A program made the position numbers and the translations under genes. Positions 25,540 through 35,410 of a stretch of 64,000 nucleotides of DNA are shown here, piece by piece. How positions within the stretch are numbered: position 1 is the first letter of the stretch; each line of letters starts with the position of its first letter. The notes below the pieces were generated by a model that had not been told where the DNA came from, searched no databases, and saw only the letters and a list, made by a program, of their open reading frames with translations. Origin of the DNA: Salinispirillum sp049115955 (GTDB lineage Bacteria; Pseudomonadota; Gammaproteobacteria; Pseudomonadales; Natronospirillaceae); the NCBI GenBank assembly GCA_049115955.1, contig JAGDZJ010000004.1:303270-367269 (forward strand), given 5' to 3'.

Positions 25540-26089
25540 GCACCAGTCTTTGTCGGCTGTAGTCTCCGACGTCGCTGTTGAGTTGATCGTGCTGTACCGA
25601 GGTATCAACGGCCCATTGTGGGCCGAGGTTGTAACGGGCACCGAGAATGGCGGTGTAGGCCAAGGCTTCTGTGCGGTAAACCCACCACGTGGACCCGAGG
25701 TCGTCACTCAGGCCGTCGTCGACCATGATGTTGTAGCCGTAGACCCCTGACGGTTGATAACTGCGGGTGCTAGCGAATTGACCTTGTTGGATGCCGCCGC
25801 GCAAGAGCACGCCGCTGAAGCCGTGTGGACGGGCTAAGCGGCGATCGAAATTCAACTGGCCATCCAGTCCATAGCGCCGATGGCGAAAAATGCGTTCATC
25901 GGCGAAGCTTTGAGTGGTTTGCAGCCCAAGGGTGTAGTTCAGTCGGTCGGTGAGACGCTGATGACGACTGACTCGCAATGCACTCTGTACTTGGTTGCGT
26001 TGCTCGTTCATCACCCACACGGGTGTTGCCGACAAGGCCAACTGGTACCAAGGTGCTGCGTAGCCTTGGCGTGGCTGGAAGTAACCCAC
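25508..26089 (-). pseudogene. Outer-membrane-barrel-like fragment, 5' end lost
   Basis: This 193-residue reading frame shows alternating polar/hydrophobic strands rich in Tyr, Gln and Arg, as in C-terminal outer-membrane beta-barrels (for example LNYTLGLQTTQSFADE and AILGARYNLGPQWAVDTS). A GYFQPRQGY stretch at its N-terminus recalls the GYF-P-Q element of BcsC-type barrels, a weak hint. There is no signal peptide. Upstream of 26089 the frame runs antisense into the cyclase fragment, so the 5' part of the gene has been lost at a breakpoint near 26085. No usable promoter or RBS is visible. Confidence 0.5.
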
Positions 26090-27599
26090 CGCCGTCGACG
26101 GCGACGGTATTTTTCGTCGTGCTAGCCTGGTGCAACAGCAGGGTGATGGACTCTATGTCGCGCTGTCTGTGCGCCTGTTGCAATTAGCGTTAGGTGACCT
26201 GCCTTTGGCCATTCGTACCGCGCAACGCCGCGACGAGATCTTGCTGACGCAGTTGCAGTTGGGCAGTTTCTTGGTCCCGCTCAGTGCCCGTGGGTCGGTT
26301 CGGGTGCCCTATCTGGGGCCAGAAGGCAGCTTCCCGTATGTGTCTGTGGTGGATGTGATCGAAGGCCGCGTCGCACCGGAGGTGTTGCAAGATCGAATGG
26401 TGTTGGTGGGTACCACCGCGCCGGGGTTGAAAGACATTCGAGCCACTCCGGTCGATAACCTGATGCCGGGTGTTGAAGTCCACGCCAACATCATCGCAGG
26501 GATTCTCGATCAACGTATACCGGTGGCGCCCGACTGGGCGCTGGCGGCTGAGCTGTTGCAACTGCTGCTGGTGGGCGGTTTGGTGCTGCTGGCGTTACAA
26601 CGACTAGAACCGCTGTACAGCATCCTGCTTGCCATCGGTCTGATGGCAATCTGTTTAGGTGCTAATTTGTTGCTCTGGCAAAAAGGGCTGCTGCTACCCA
26701 TTACCGCCACGTTGTTGTTGATCATTCTACTGTTTGTGTTCAATACCAGTTGGAGCCTGTTGGTGGAAAATCGTTCGCGTAAGAAACTGACGCGTACTTT
26801 CGGGCAATACGTGCCGCCTGAATTGGTGGCAGAACTGGCGGATCGGCCGCAAGCGGCCAGTTTGGCCGGCGAATCTCGCACGATGACCGTGCTCTTTTCT
26901 GACGTCGTAGGCTTTACCAGTATTTCCGAATCCCTAGCGCCAGAACAACTGAGCCAGTTGATGAACCGCTTGCTGACACCGCTGACCGCCGAGATACACC
27001 GCCATCGTGGCACCATCGACAAATACATGGGTGATGCGGTGATGGCGTTTTGGGGCGCGCCCTTGCCTGAAGAACAGCATGCGAACCAAGCCGTAGCGAC
27101 CGCGCTGGCCATGTGCCAGCGGGTGGATGAACTGTCGCACGAATTGGCGGCCGAAGGGCTGCCAGCGTTGCATCTGGGTATTGGTATCAGTACTGGCACC
27201 ATGGCCGTGGGCAACATGGGCTCCACCTTTCGCATGGCCTATACCGTGATGGGCGACACGGTGAATCTGGGCGCACGACTGGAAGCACTGACCCGGCGTT
27301 ATGGCATAGACATTCTAGTCAGCGAGGCCACACAGGCACAAGCCAGCGACTTTGTGTTCCAAGAAATTGATCAGACCACTGTAAAAGGCAAAGCGGAACC
27401 GGTTCGGGTATTCCGCCCATTGGGTCGCCTCGGGGCAGTCGATGAACAGACGCTGGCGTTCGCCACGCGCTATGCCGACGCAGTTGCACAGGGTCGCCAA
27501 GGTGCGGTAGGCATTGCGCATGCGGCCTTATTGGCATTGCGCGATGACGATCCACGTAACGCACCGCTGTATAACGCCATGGCCGAGCGTTTTGTTTAA
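26085..27599 (+). pseudogene. CHASE2-domain adenylate/guanylate cyclase, N-terminally truncated
   Basis: The frame opens just after a TAA at 26082 and immediately reads like the middle of a CHASE2 sensor (VDGDGIFRRASLV). The second half of CHASE2 follows, then three membrane helices (~residues 145-235) and a complete class III cyclase domain: FSDVVGFTS and DKYMGDAVMAFWGAP hold the metal-binding Asp residues, and YTVMGDTVNL follows. The N-terminal half of CHASE2 and its first membrane helix are missing. A GTG at 26130 could start a 489-residue product, but without a proper periplasmic sensor or signal anchor. I treat it as a remnant that may still encode an active catalytic domain. Confidence 0.7.
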
Positions 27600-27705
27600 C
27601 GCACTTTAGAATAATTAGCCTGAAGTCGGATTGACCATTGGGTCAACTGCTCGTTAGACTGGGCGCCCTAATCTGTTTCCCGCCTCTTTCACAGCGAGTA
27701 CCTTC

Positions 27706-28593
27706 ATGCGTGGCTTAGTCTTGGCCTTCAGTGCCTATTTCATCTGGGGTTCGTTTCCGCTGTTCTTCAGTTTGCTGTCGCATGTTGCGCCGATGGAAGT
27801 CTTGGTTCAACGCATCATTTGGGCCTTTGTGGCGACGCTCTTGGTCATCTTAATGTTGCGTCGTTGGACGTCCTACGTGGCGTTGCTGAAGAACCGAAGC
27901 GCCATGTACTGGTTGTTGTTATCCGGCGTGCTCATTGGGTTGAACTGGTTGGTGTTCATCTGGGCAGTGAATGTGGGCCGTGTGTTGGAAAGCAGCTTAG
28001 GCTATTTCATGACACCCTTGGTCAGCTTGATGCTTGGGCGTTTGCTGTTGAAAGAATCCATGAACCGCTTTCAAGCAGTGGCGGGAGCGTTGGCCGCTAT
28101 CGCCGTATTGTTTGAGTTGGTGGCCTTGGGTCGATTGCCATGGGTCTCGTTGGCATTAGCGGGCAGCTTTGGCTTCTATGGCTTGGTGCGCAAGCAACAA
28201 CCGGTTGATAGCCTGCAAGGTTTGAACGTAGAGGCTCTGGTTTTATTGCCGGTGGCCGGGATCTGGTGGTTATGGCAAGTTGACGTAGGCGGGGTGATTC
28301 AATTTGGCGGTGACCTGCGCACCAGCCTGTTGCTGGCTGCTTCGGGTGTAGTGACGGCGGTGCCCTTGCTGCTGTTCGCGGCAGCGGCCCGACGGCTTGA
28401 CCTCACAGTGGTCGGGTTCATTATGTACGTGAATCCCACCATGCAGTTTCTGACGGCGGTGTTCATCTTTAATGAACCTTACCCTCCGTTGCGGCTGGTT
28501 ACCTTTGCCATCATTTGGCTGGCGATGGTGATCTTTATGATCGGTTTGTGGCACAGCGCGCAACAGCGCCGTCGGGCAGCACGCTTGATCTAA
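27706..28593 (+). CDS. rarD: RarD-type EamA permease
   Basis: This 295-residue DMT-superfamily protein has ten membrane helices and the RarD family blocks AYFIWGSFPLFF, GLNWLVFIWAVN and LESSLGYFMTPLVS. RarD was named after a chloramphenicol-sensitivity phenotype but its substrate is not established. It stands alone after the cyclase remnant and converges on the PDC-domain gene with 1 bp between the stop codons. Confidence 0.88.
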   Translation: MRGLVLAFSAYFIWGSFPLFFSLLSHVAPMEVLVQRIIWAFVATLLVILMLRRWTSYVALLKNRSAMYWLLLSGVLIGLNWLVFIWAVNVGRVLESSLGYFMTPLVSLMLGRLLLKESMNRFQAVAGALAAIAVLFELVALGRLPWVSLALAGSFGFYGLVRKQQPVDSLQGLNVEALVLLPVAGIWWLWQVDVGGVIQFGGDLRTSLLLAASGVVTAVPLLLFAAAARRLDLTVVGFIMYVNPTMQFLTAVFIFNEPYPPLRLVTFAIIWLAMVIFMIGLWHSAQQRRRAARLI

Positions 28594-28594
28594 C

Positions 28595-29515
28595 TCACCC
28601 TTCCCGACTGAGCTTCAAGTAAATACCTAGACCAACGAGTAAGGCCACAGCGGCGAGTAACATCCAAACGGCGTAGAGCAATTGGGTGGACTCGCCAAGC
28701 AGTGACTTGAACATCAGCAACAGCGATTCGATGGACACGGCAATCAAAATGGCTGACATAAAACGCGTAATGGTACGCCGCGTGGAGCCATGGTGGTGAA
28801 TGTCCTTATGCACGAACACTTCTTCTTCGATGATCGTTTTACCCAAATCAAAAATCGCCAGCCCCAAGGTAATAAGCACTACCACCCCGAATGACTGGGT
28901 CACCACATTGAAGTTGCCTCCTAACAATTGGACTAACTGCAGCGTCGCAGAACCCAGTAAGACCAGTGCAACCAATAACAATAACAGGCCGATTAAAGAA
29001 TACACGGCTTGAAAGAACGGATGAAAATGGTGCCGCAAACGGTCGCCATTTAAATACGCCACCATCTTCTGCAAATTAATGTTGAGCACCAAATAGCCCA
29101 GTACAATGCCGTCGCTGCTTAAAAATCGATGCACCGCCGAAATGGCCGGCAGTTGGGTGGCACTGGAGAGATAGGGGTCGGTAACGGTGATCGCATCCGA
29201 ATGGTCGCGGGCGGCTACAAAATAGGGCCGATGGCTGCGGTCACTGCCCTGACCGAGCCGCCGCCGCTTGCGCTCGCTTACGTTAGGACTGTACGCCGTA
29301 TCTAGAATTTGCACCCCTTGAGCATCCAAGCTGTACATCAATTCTACAAAGGGGTACGCCTTCGCCAAATGCGCCAGCTCATCCCGCTGCGCGGAGAAAT
29401 CGTCCAGCAAATTTTTCGTCGCAAAACTGCTGATGATGGAACCAACAAGGCTTTGAATGGCGACGCGATGGTTTTGGTACTGCGATAACAAATTCAGATA
29501 ACTGATGGATGACAT
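28595..29515 (-). CDS. PDC-sensor membrane protein with four C-terminal helices
   Basis: This 306-residue protein starts with an extracytoplasmic-type PDC/Cache-like domain (~residues 1-155; features LMYSLDAQGVQILDTAY, SHRPYFVAARD, DPYLSSATQLPAIS) and continues with four hydrophobic helices (~173-300). It has no kinase, cyclase or GGDEF output domain. The ATG at 29515 is preferred to an upstream in-frame codon at 29557. Proteins of this shape are annotated only as PDC-domain proteins; no function is known to me. The absence of an obvious N-terminal anchor before the PDC region is odd. Confidence 0.7.
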   Translation of the reverse strand: MSSISYLNLLSQYQNHRVAIQSLVGSIISSFATKNLLDDFSAQRDELAHLAKAYPFVELMYSLDAQGVQILDTAYSPNVSERKRRRLGQGSDRSHRPYFVAARDHSDAITVTDPYLSSATQLPAISAVHRFLSSDGIVLGYLVLNINLQKMVAYLNGDRLRHHFHPFFQAVYSLIGLLLLLVALVLLGSATLQLVQLLGGNFNVVTQSFGVVVLITLGLAIFDLGKTIIEEEVFVHKDIHHHGSTRRTITRFMSAILIAVSIESLLLMFKSLLGESTQLLYAVWMLLAAVALLVGLGIYLKLSREG

Positions 29516-29693
29516 GGCAACCGAACACTTCAATAAATGATAGAGAGAACCTACCACCTTAGTAGCGCGAGACCTAGTTTAGAAAGCTAAGTTCGTCGAA
29601 TTGGACTAAAAATTGGCGAAATTGGAAAAGTACTGGATCCTAACTTTGCCTTGGTATGTCGTTGGCAGCGCTATGGTTTGGCGTGTTCGACAC

Positions 29694-31124
29694 CTAACTT
29701 TTCCGCTTCCGACGCTTCATTTGATGATTCAATAACAGCGTATAGTGGTCGACAAAGGTCGAGCTGATGTCATTGCTATAACGGTTGGTTTTCTCGTCGT
29801 AATGCATGAGGACGGTATCTTGGAAGCCTAGCATGTTTTCGATGTAGCCCTTTGCCTCACGAATGATCTGGCTTTTCTGGTCTGCGGATTCCAACCAGTT
29901 GTCAGGTATCCCAGCGCTCTTCGGCGGCAGTTGGTCGCCATGGGTAATCAGCCCCACTATCATGGGCTTTGCGAGGAACGTTTTGCTGCTTTCAAGCCGT
30001 TGGTTCAGTCGTTTCAGCAATTCGGCATCGGGTTTCCGTGCGGGCTGGGTTGCTTTCACCATCCATAGCACTAAGTCGCTGTCGATGATTTCATTAACGG
30101 TGAACGCCAACGATTTTTACTGTGACGTATACCCCGGCAGGTCTACCACTCTGTAGGCTTTATTATCCCCTAGCACCCAATCGTACATATGGGCCTTTTC
30201 CGTGGTAGACATAATGCCGGTTGCGGCGTGGTCGCTGGCCTTTAACAAGGTATTGACCAACGTCGACTTGCCTGTGTTGGACTGCCCGACAATTACTACA
30301 CGAACAGGCTCTATTTTGAGCTGCTGCTCGGCAATGGCTTGGTCATTTCTTAGGCGTTTTGACGGATGCTCAAGTGACCGATACTGGCCAGAATAGAGGC
30401 TCACGCTGGCCTTGAGAATCTCCAAATACAGCAAAGAAATCAGCTTGTTTTTGAAACTGCCCGACATCTTGTCCCACAGCGGATCAGTCATCATGGCGCG
30501 GATTTCAGAGAAAAAGCCGGTCGGCGTAAACATGCGCAGTTTGCGATAGATCTTCCAAGCCCGTTTAACCGATTCAACCTTATCGTTGTGCGAAATGTAG
30601 GTGTCGACAAACCCCAACGGGATTTTTGATAAAAAGCCGAACCGCTCCAACTCCAATAGGTAGTTATGCGCCACGGTTTCAATCAGCGTCAGAATCTCCG
30701 CCGCACTGAAACTCGTTCTGCCCTTCTTATAGTACGCGGACGTCGTAGACATGATCGAGAGGGTGTCATCCCATAACAGGTCTAGATTCTCTCGCTCCAA
30801 AGCCAGATTGTTTACGTCACCGCTCAACGCCACGAAAGCTGCCCGATCAGCCGCCGCCCACTCTTCATCACACAGTTCTTCGATGGGTATTTCAGGGTCA
30901 CGTACTGCCTTGCGCTTTCTGTTGGCGATCAAGAAATACAGCATGGGCATGGCCGAGGCGATGACCATGAAGGCAATGAACCATAGAATCCAGCCCTCTT
31001 GGAACAGCCACCACAGCCCCGCTAATGCCAGGCCAACAAAGGGCAGCCCCCACACAATAAACAAGTAAGGGGCACTGGACCGCCAAGCTGAACTCAATAT
31101 CACGGCCGATAGTTTATTGGGCAT
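29694..31124 (-). pseudogene. Membrane-anchored YfjP/dynamin-like GTPase, split by an in-frame TAA
   Basis: The protein starts MPNKLSAVILSSAWR with two membrane helices (~residues 13-60), continues with a helical region, and ends in a GTPase domain: P-loop VGQSNTGKSTLVN (~residues 283-296) and G3 VVDLPGYTSQ (~326-335). A TAA at 30117-30119 follows. The same frame resumes at once with KSLAFTVNEIIDSDLVLWMVKATQPARK and reaches a THGD that fits G4 (T/NKxD), ending at 29694. Intact, the product would be ~476 residues. The start overlaps the upstream GTPase gene by 11 bp. Read as it stands, the product lacks everything after G3, so GTP hydrolysis is doubtful. Confidence 0.8.
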
Positions 31125-32255
31125 CTTTATTAACCGCCTTGCCAAAATGGTGTTTAAAGACCTCCTTTATTTCGGCATCGTTGAAGTCAATTTTGTGCTT
31201 CTTCTTATACAGGAACTGCGCCGCCGCCCGGCCTAGGCCATAGGTCGTGCCAAAGCTGATGGTTGAAGCCGACACCGCTCCGATGGTTTGCCCATAATAG
31301 GGAATCAACTTAACTAACTGGCGCACGCCCAGCTTTAAGCTGTAGTGCAACGCAAAGCCCGCGCCGAGGGCCGCAAAAAAATCTTTCAACAGTGTCTTCG
31401 ACCAAACCACGTCGAACTGCCGCGCCAGCTCAACCAACAAGGCGGCATGAATACTGGGTACACCGACCAAACCGGCCACTGGAATGAGATCAACGGTTGC
31501 CGCCGAACTGGCATAGGCGAGCACCTTTGACCGGACCGCCGCGTTAAAAAACTGCGCTTCTGCCGTGTTCATATTTTCAGTCGCCAACAACACCGCCAAC
31601 TGCGGTAGCAAATTAAATAAGGCTTCACGAAAGGCATTTAACTGGGCATGCTTTACCATATCAACAGCGGCAGAATGAATGTCAGACAGTTCAAGGGCGA
31701 AGGATTCAACCTTTTTAGGCCAAACCCGCTTCACCTCAGCGTGGTGCAGCTGTTGTTGCGCCACTAGCTCGGCGTTATCAGCATCATGAAAGCTATGAAC
31801 CAACAGAATAGGATGCTTGCGTAGCTTACTCTTTCTCGTTTTTAACGCCTTCAGCGCCGCGAGCACATCATGCAGGTCTGGGTCGTCACTTTTAATGACC
31901 ACCACCAATACGTGAGCCTGATGCACCATGCGTTCTAAGTCGCTGCTCAGCTCATCATCCTTGTAGCCAGCTTCGCCCAGCCCACGGGAGTCAAGGAACG
32001 ACAACACTGGCGCATCTTGAGGAAAGGGGTACTCCATCAAGGTATTGGTACAGGGCTTATACCCCAAGCCCACTTCCACCCCTTTATCCCCGGTTAACGC
32101 AGCCACCAAACTCGACTTACCTACCCCCCCCCTGTTTTCCCCAGCATCACAATGGTTGGCTTGGCTTTCTCAACGGCGTCATCCACCTTCTGTAATGACG
32201 ATTCACTATGCGAAAGCCGTTGGACCTTATCGAATAACATGTCGAGGATTTTCAT
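31114..32255 (-). pseudogene. GTPase with C-terminal DUF697 domain, frameshifted in the P-loop
   Basis: An ATG at 32255 opens MKILDMLFDKVQRLS and reads PTIVMLGKTGGG before a TAG at 32121. In another frame the gene continues as GKSSLVAALTG, then the G3-like DSRGLGE, a hydrophobic strand VLVVVIKSDD, and a C-terminal DUF697 domain with several amphipathic/hydrophobic helices (VDLIPVAGLVGVPS, GAGFALHYSLKLG). The two frames meet in a run of nine G (minus strand) at 32124-32132. Four G would give the canonical P-loop GKTGVGKSS. DUF697 GTPases are thought to associate with membranes. It sits in a minus-strand run with a WYL regulator and a multi-pass membrane protein. Confidence 0.8.
32124..32132 (-). 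other. Nine-G homopolymer inside P-loop codons
   Basis: Nine consecutive C on the plus strand (G on the coding strand) interrupt the Walker A coding sequence. Lengths of 4, 7 or 10 restore the frame; 9 does not. Slippage at such tracts causes phase variation in other bacteria; a sequencing error is the alternative. Confidence 0.7.
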
Positions 32256-32479
32256 GGGCTGACTGCGGTTTATGACTATGCCAAGTAATTTAGCATGGGG
32301 ATGGGTTTTTATTTGAGTTTTACGAGTTGAGCGCTATTGCGTCCTAGAGCATGCACGCGGCAACTTATCAATAGCGCGTGGCTCGCTGTCAGCAGTATTG
32401 AGTTTTGAATCTGGTCTAGCCATTCGCGTCGCTGCTCACTCTTAAACTCATCTTCAACTGTCGTTAAGTTGACAACAAC

Positions 32480-34348
32480 TTACAATCCGTCTCTGCGTAT
32501 GTTAAATCTGCGATATTGATAGGCTTCTACGACGCCTACAAAGAAATCAATCTGATCTATGTAAGCATCCATGACTTCTTTTTTGAACTGTTCTTTTTCA
32601 GCATCCATGATTTCCAGCATTTCAGCTTTCAGTGGCTCTCTGTTTATTTTGTCGTCAGCCCAGATAATTGCGAAATCGGTTGCCAGCCAAGTAGCTCCCG
32701 CTGCTGCTGCGCCGCAAACGGGCGCACCTGGTCCGCATACTGCTCCGGCAGCTCCAGCAGTTCCCGTTGTGACAACCTTCACACTCAATCTTGCAAGGGT
32801 ATTCACTACTACGCGACTGACCATTTTCGCCACCATTGTGCTTGCCACTCTTGCACCGATACGACTCGCAACTTGACGGCCAACAATAGCTATAGGAGCG
32901 CCCGAACCAGCCCCTCGCCATTGAAGATCAACCCATTGTTCAAGGTTAACTGATGGTGGGTTAACAGTCGCGCAATCGCCATTTCGTTCAAGTTCGTCCA
33001 AGAACTCAGTATGTCTGGAATAAAAGGAGGAAAGAGACTTAAGAAAATGATCGGACAATTCTTGATCAACAGTCATTGCAGCATTGGAAAAATGAACGCC
33101 TATTGTCTCCTGCAACTTGCTTTCTATAAGACCTTCTAAGCTAGATGAGGAAACGTACTGCGCACCCATAAACCCAAGCTGTTGATACTGCCCCCTAAGA
33201 CTGAAGTTCCAATCTAAAAATGAATCAACTCCTGTTTCGGCTGAAGAGAACAAGGAATCGACCTGCTCATCGACCTTGTTTTCCATTGTCGCTATTAGCC
33301 TTTCCCTTTCCTCAGATAGACGAGCATTGGATTCAGCAAGGAAACTCTCGTTTTGGGCACTACGTCGCTCATCACGACATGTGAATTCAGTTAAAAAATT
33401 ATTGCTCGATGTATGATGAAAAATGACCGCTTCATTATAACTACTGACTAAACCACCGACGTTGATCTTCGAGATGGCAATGAAAATAAAGAAGATCACA
33501 AGAATAGTTATGTTGTGCGAGCGACTAAAGGTTGTTTCACCTAAGGCTTTAATCCCTTTTTCCTGAAGCTTGCCCGCTAAAACGGCAACGCCCAATAAAA
33601 ACAACCAAACAGAGCCGATTTTTAGTGAGTTTAGAAATAAAAATATTATCCAACCCAATAGTTTCATACCCAAAGAAAAGGACTCTGCTGATGAAGCAAC
33701 CTGCATCAAATGCCATGCAACCGATGACGCTGTTTGACCAACCGCATAAACTATCCCTATCAAAGGAAGAACTGCTTCGGTACGTGAGCTTTCAAAGGTT
33801 TCTTGGGCAATCGCCATCAGTGTCAGGTGACGAGTATCAGGCACATCGGTAAAATTGAACTGAATTACTACCAGCACAACCACAGAAACCAAAAGCGTTA
33901 GCCAGTAAGCTACCTTCAACGAAGCCCCAAAGCGGTATCTGGGATTGACCTCTTTACGCACCGCTGTTCGTACATAGCGATGTAAGAGCAGAAAGACCGG
34001 TGTCATCCCAAAGATTACCAGCCACTCGACGAGGCTCATCTGGGCTGTGAGTACTAACGCAACAATGGCGGAGATAATTGAAGTTAATGCAAGCAAGGTT
34101 CGTGGTATTAATCCACCCCAAAACCGTGTTTTCCAACGACTTTTGTCCTTAAACACGTAGGACATAAAGGCATGCCGTCGCACCATCCAAAACAAATCAA
34201 AGTACTGATACGTTATCCAGCTCATTACCGCCACAGTAACTCCCAGAGCCAATTCGGTCATGGTTGTTACAGGTAATCGACTTAAAAATAGCAGAGCCAG
34301 AATGAAGCCAACTGCTGCATATATCATAAAAAGTAAGCGTGCTTTCAT
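32480..34348 (-). CDS. Large multi-pass membrane protein, function unknown
   Basis: This 622-residue protein has about eight hydrophobic segments in the N-terminal ~295 residues, a charged helical and coiled-coil-prone stretch (~325-370, around LSEERERLIATMENKVDEQV), a helical middle and a Gly/Ala-rich amphipathic segment (~490-565) before a charged tail. I do not recognise the family. Its ATG overlaps the WYL regulator stop (4 bp), so it is translationally coupled to it. The Gly/Ala-rich segment recalls membrane-inserting regions of GTPase-associated proteins. Together with the two GTPases downstream it suggests a membrane-acting accessory system. Confidence 0.75.
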   Translation of the reverse strand: MKARLLFMIYAAVGFILALLFLSRLPVTTMTELALGVTVAVMSWITYQYFDLFWMVRRHAFMSYVFKDKSRWKTRFWGGLIPRTLLALTSIISAIVALVLTAQMSLVEWLVIFGMTPVFLLLHRYVRTAVRKEVNPRYRFGASLKVAYWLTLLVSVVVLVVIQFNFTDVPDTRHLTLMAIAQETFESSRTEAVLPLIGIVYAVGQTASSVAWHLMQVASSAESFSLGMKLLGWIIFLFLNSLKIGSVWLFLLGVAVLAGKLQEKGIKALGETTFSRSHNITILVIFFIFIAISKINVGGLVSSYNEAVIFHHTSSNNFLTEFTCRDERRSAQNESFLAESNARLSEERERLIATMENKVDEQVDSLFSSAETGVDSFLDWNFSLRGQYQQLGFMGAQYVSSSSLEGLIESKLQETIGVHFSNAAMTVDQELSDHFLKSLSSFYSRHTEFLDELERNGDCATVNPPSVNLEQWVDLQWRGAGSGAPIAIVGRQVASRIGARVASTMVAKMVSRVVVNTLARLSVKVVTTGTAGAAGAVCGPGAPVCGAAAAGATWLATDFAIIWADDKINREPLKAEMLEIMDAEKEQFKKEVMDAYIDQIDFFVGVVEAYQYRRFNIRRDGL

Positions 34349-35355
34349 GACTGTCTATACCACTCTGTTAGATCTTCTGCTTGCTGTTTTAGCGCTTCTC
34401 GCCAATGCTGCGGGGCTTCCACCCTTACCTTTGCCCCGAGTGCTTGCAACCACCACTGAATACTGAGTTCGTCGTTCACGTTGGCTGTCATATAACCCCA
34501 ACCTTCGTCATTGGGCACTGTAAGCCTTTGGGTTTCGTTCAATGGCGTCTCGCTTAGCCGGGTGTACAGCTCCGGGTGCACCCAAGCCTTTAATTCAACC
34601 TGTTTGCCAGAGGTGTTATAGCCAAAACCACCGTCTGCAATATATTGATCGAGGTTGAAGTCGACCTTCAGACGGTAATCCTCAATGGACGGGCTTACTT
34701 GATGAAAGCGATGCAAGGCGAACTGGCGAATATCATCGTAGTCTTTCACGGTCGCCAGTAGATAAGTCACGCTGTTGCGGTAAACAAGACCTTGTGGGTG
34801 TATTATATATGCGTCGGGCTCTTCCTTTCCTCTGCCGCTATAGATGACTTTTAGCGCTTTTTGGCGCAATAGGCCTTCGGTTATTTCCGCCCAGACATTT
34901 TTGGCGATGGGGGCCGGAACCAGTGTTTGCCCAATCCCAACAGCGCGCACTCGTTTATGCCAATTCGCTAAGTCATTTTGGTCTGCACTGTTAATGAATC
35001 GTTGTGCTTCTCGAATCTGTGGGGCTAGGCTGTCCATCACCGCTTGTGGCAATAGGCTTGATAGGTACTGTTCAGCCAGTACTAGAGTTAATGCTTTATT
35101 GGCATCCATGCTTGGTAAACTGAGCTGCTTTGTTTTATCAAAGCTCCACCGGTGCGGCCGCACCGATTCGTCACAGATTATGGGAAACTGTTGCTCTAGT
35201 TTTTTTAGGTCCCGTTGTATCGAACGCTGTGATACGTGAAATCCTGCTTCCATTAACTTTTGCATCAAGGTCAGTGTGTTTATGCGGGCTGGCTGCACGG
35301 GAATGTATTGCAGGGTCGCTAACCATCTGAATAACGTGTCGTTGTGCTTGGGCAT
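34345..35355 (-). CDS. WYL-domain transcriptional regulator
   Basis: This 336-residue protein has an N-terminal winged helix-turn-helix (FHVSQRSIQRDLKKLEQQFP), a WYL domain (LKVIYSGRGKEEPDAYIIHP, then YLLATVKDYDDIRQFALHR) and a WCX-type C-terminus. WYL regulators bind ligands, often nucleic-acid derived, and frequently control defence or prophage gene clusters. AAGGA nine bases before the ATG decides the start at 35355; an upstream TTG is unlikely. The gene opens the minus-strand run of membrane protein and GTPases and probably regulates it. Confidence 0.92.
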   Translation of the reverse strand: MPKHNDTLFRWLATLQYIPVQPARINTLTLMQKLMEAGFHVSQRSIQRDLKKLEQQFPIICDESVRPHRWSFDKTKQLSLPSMDANKALTLVLAEQYLSSLLPQAVMDSLAPQIREAQRFINSADQNDLANWHKRVRAVGIGQTLVPAPIAKNVWAEITEGLLRQKALKVIYSGRGKEEPDAYIIHPQGLVYRNSVTYLLATVKDYDDIRQFALHRFHQVSPSIEDYRLKVDFNLDQYIADGGFGYNTSGKQVELKAWVHPELYTRLSETPLNETQRLTVPNDEGWGYMTANVNDELSIQWWLQALGAKVRVEAPQHWREALKQQAEDLTEWYRQS

Positions 35356-35410
35356 GCCCAAAAATCCTTTTAATTCCCAGCGAGATACATATTTATAGTA
35401 GTCACATTTC

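Noticed and set aside
25519..25707. Short minus-strand frames under the anti-sigma 3' end
   Set aside because: They are shadows of the barrel-like fragment frame, without starts or family features.
29694..30110. A separate 138-residue gene
   Set aside because: It is in the same frame as the GTPase frame ending at 30117 and supplies its missing G4 half; it is the second part of an interrupted gene.
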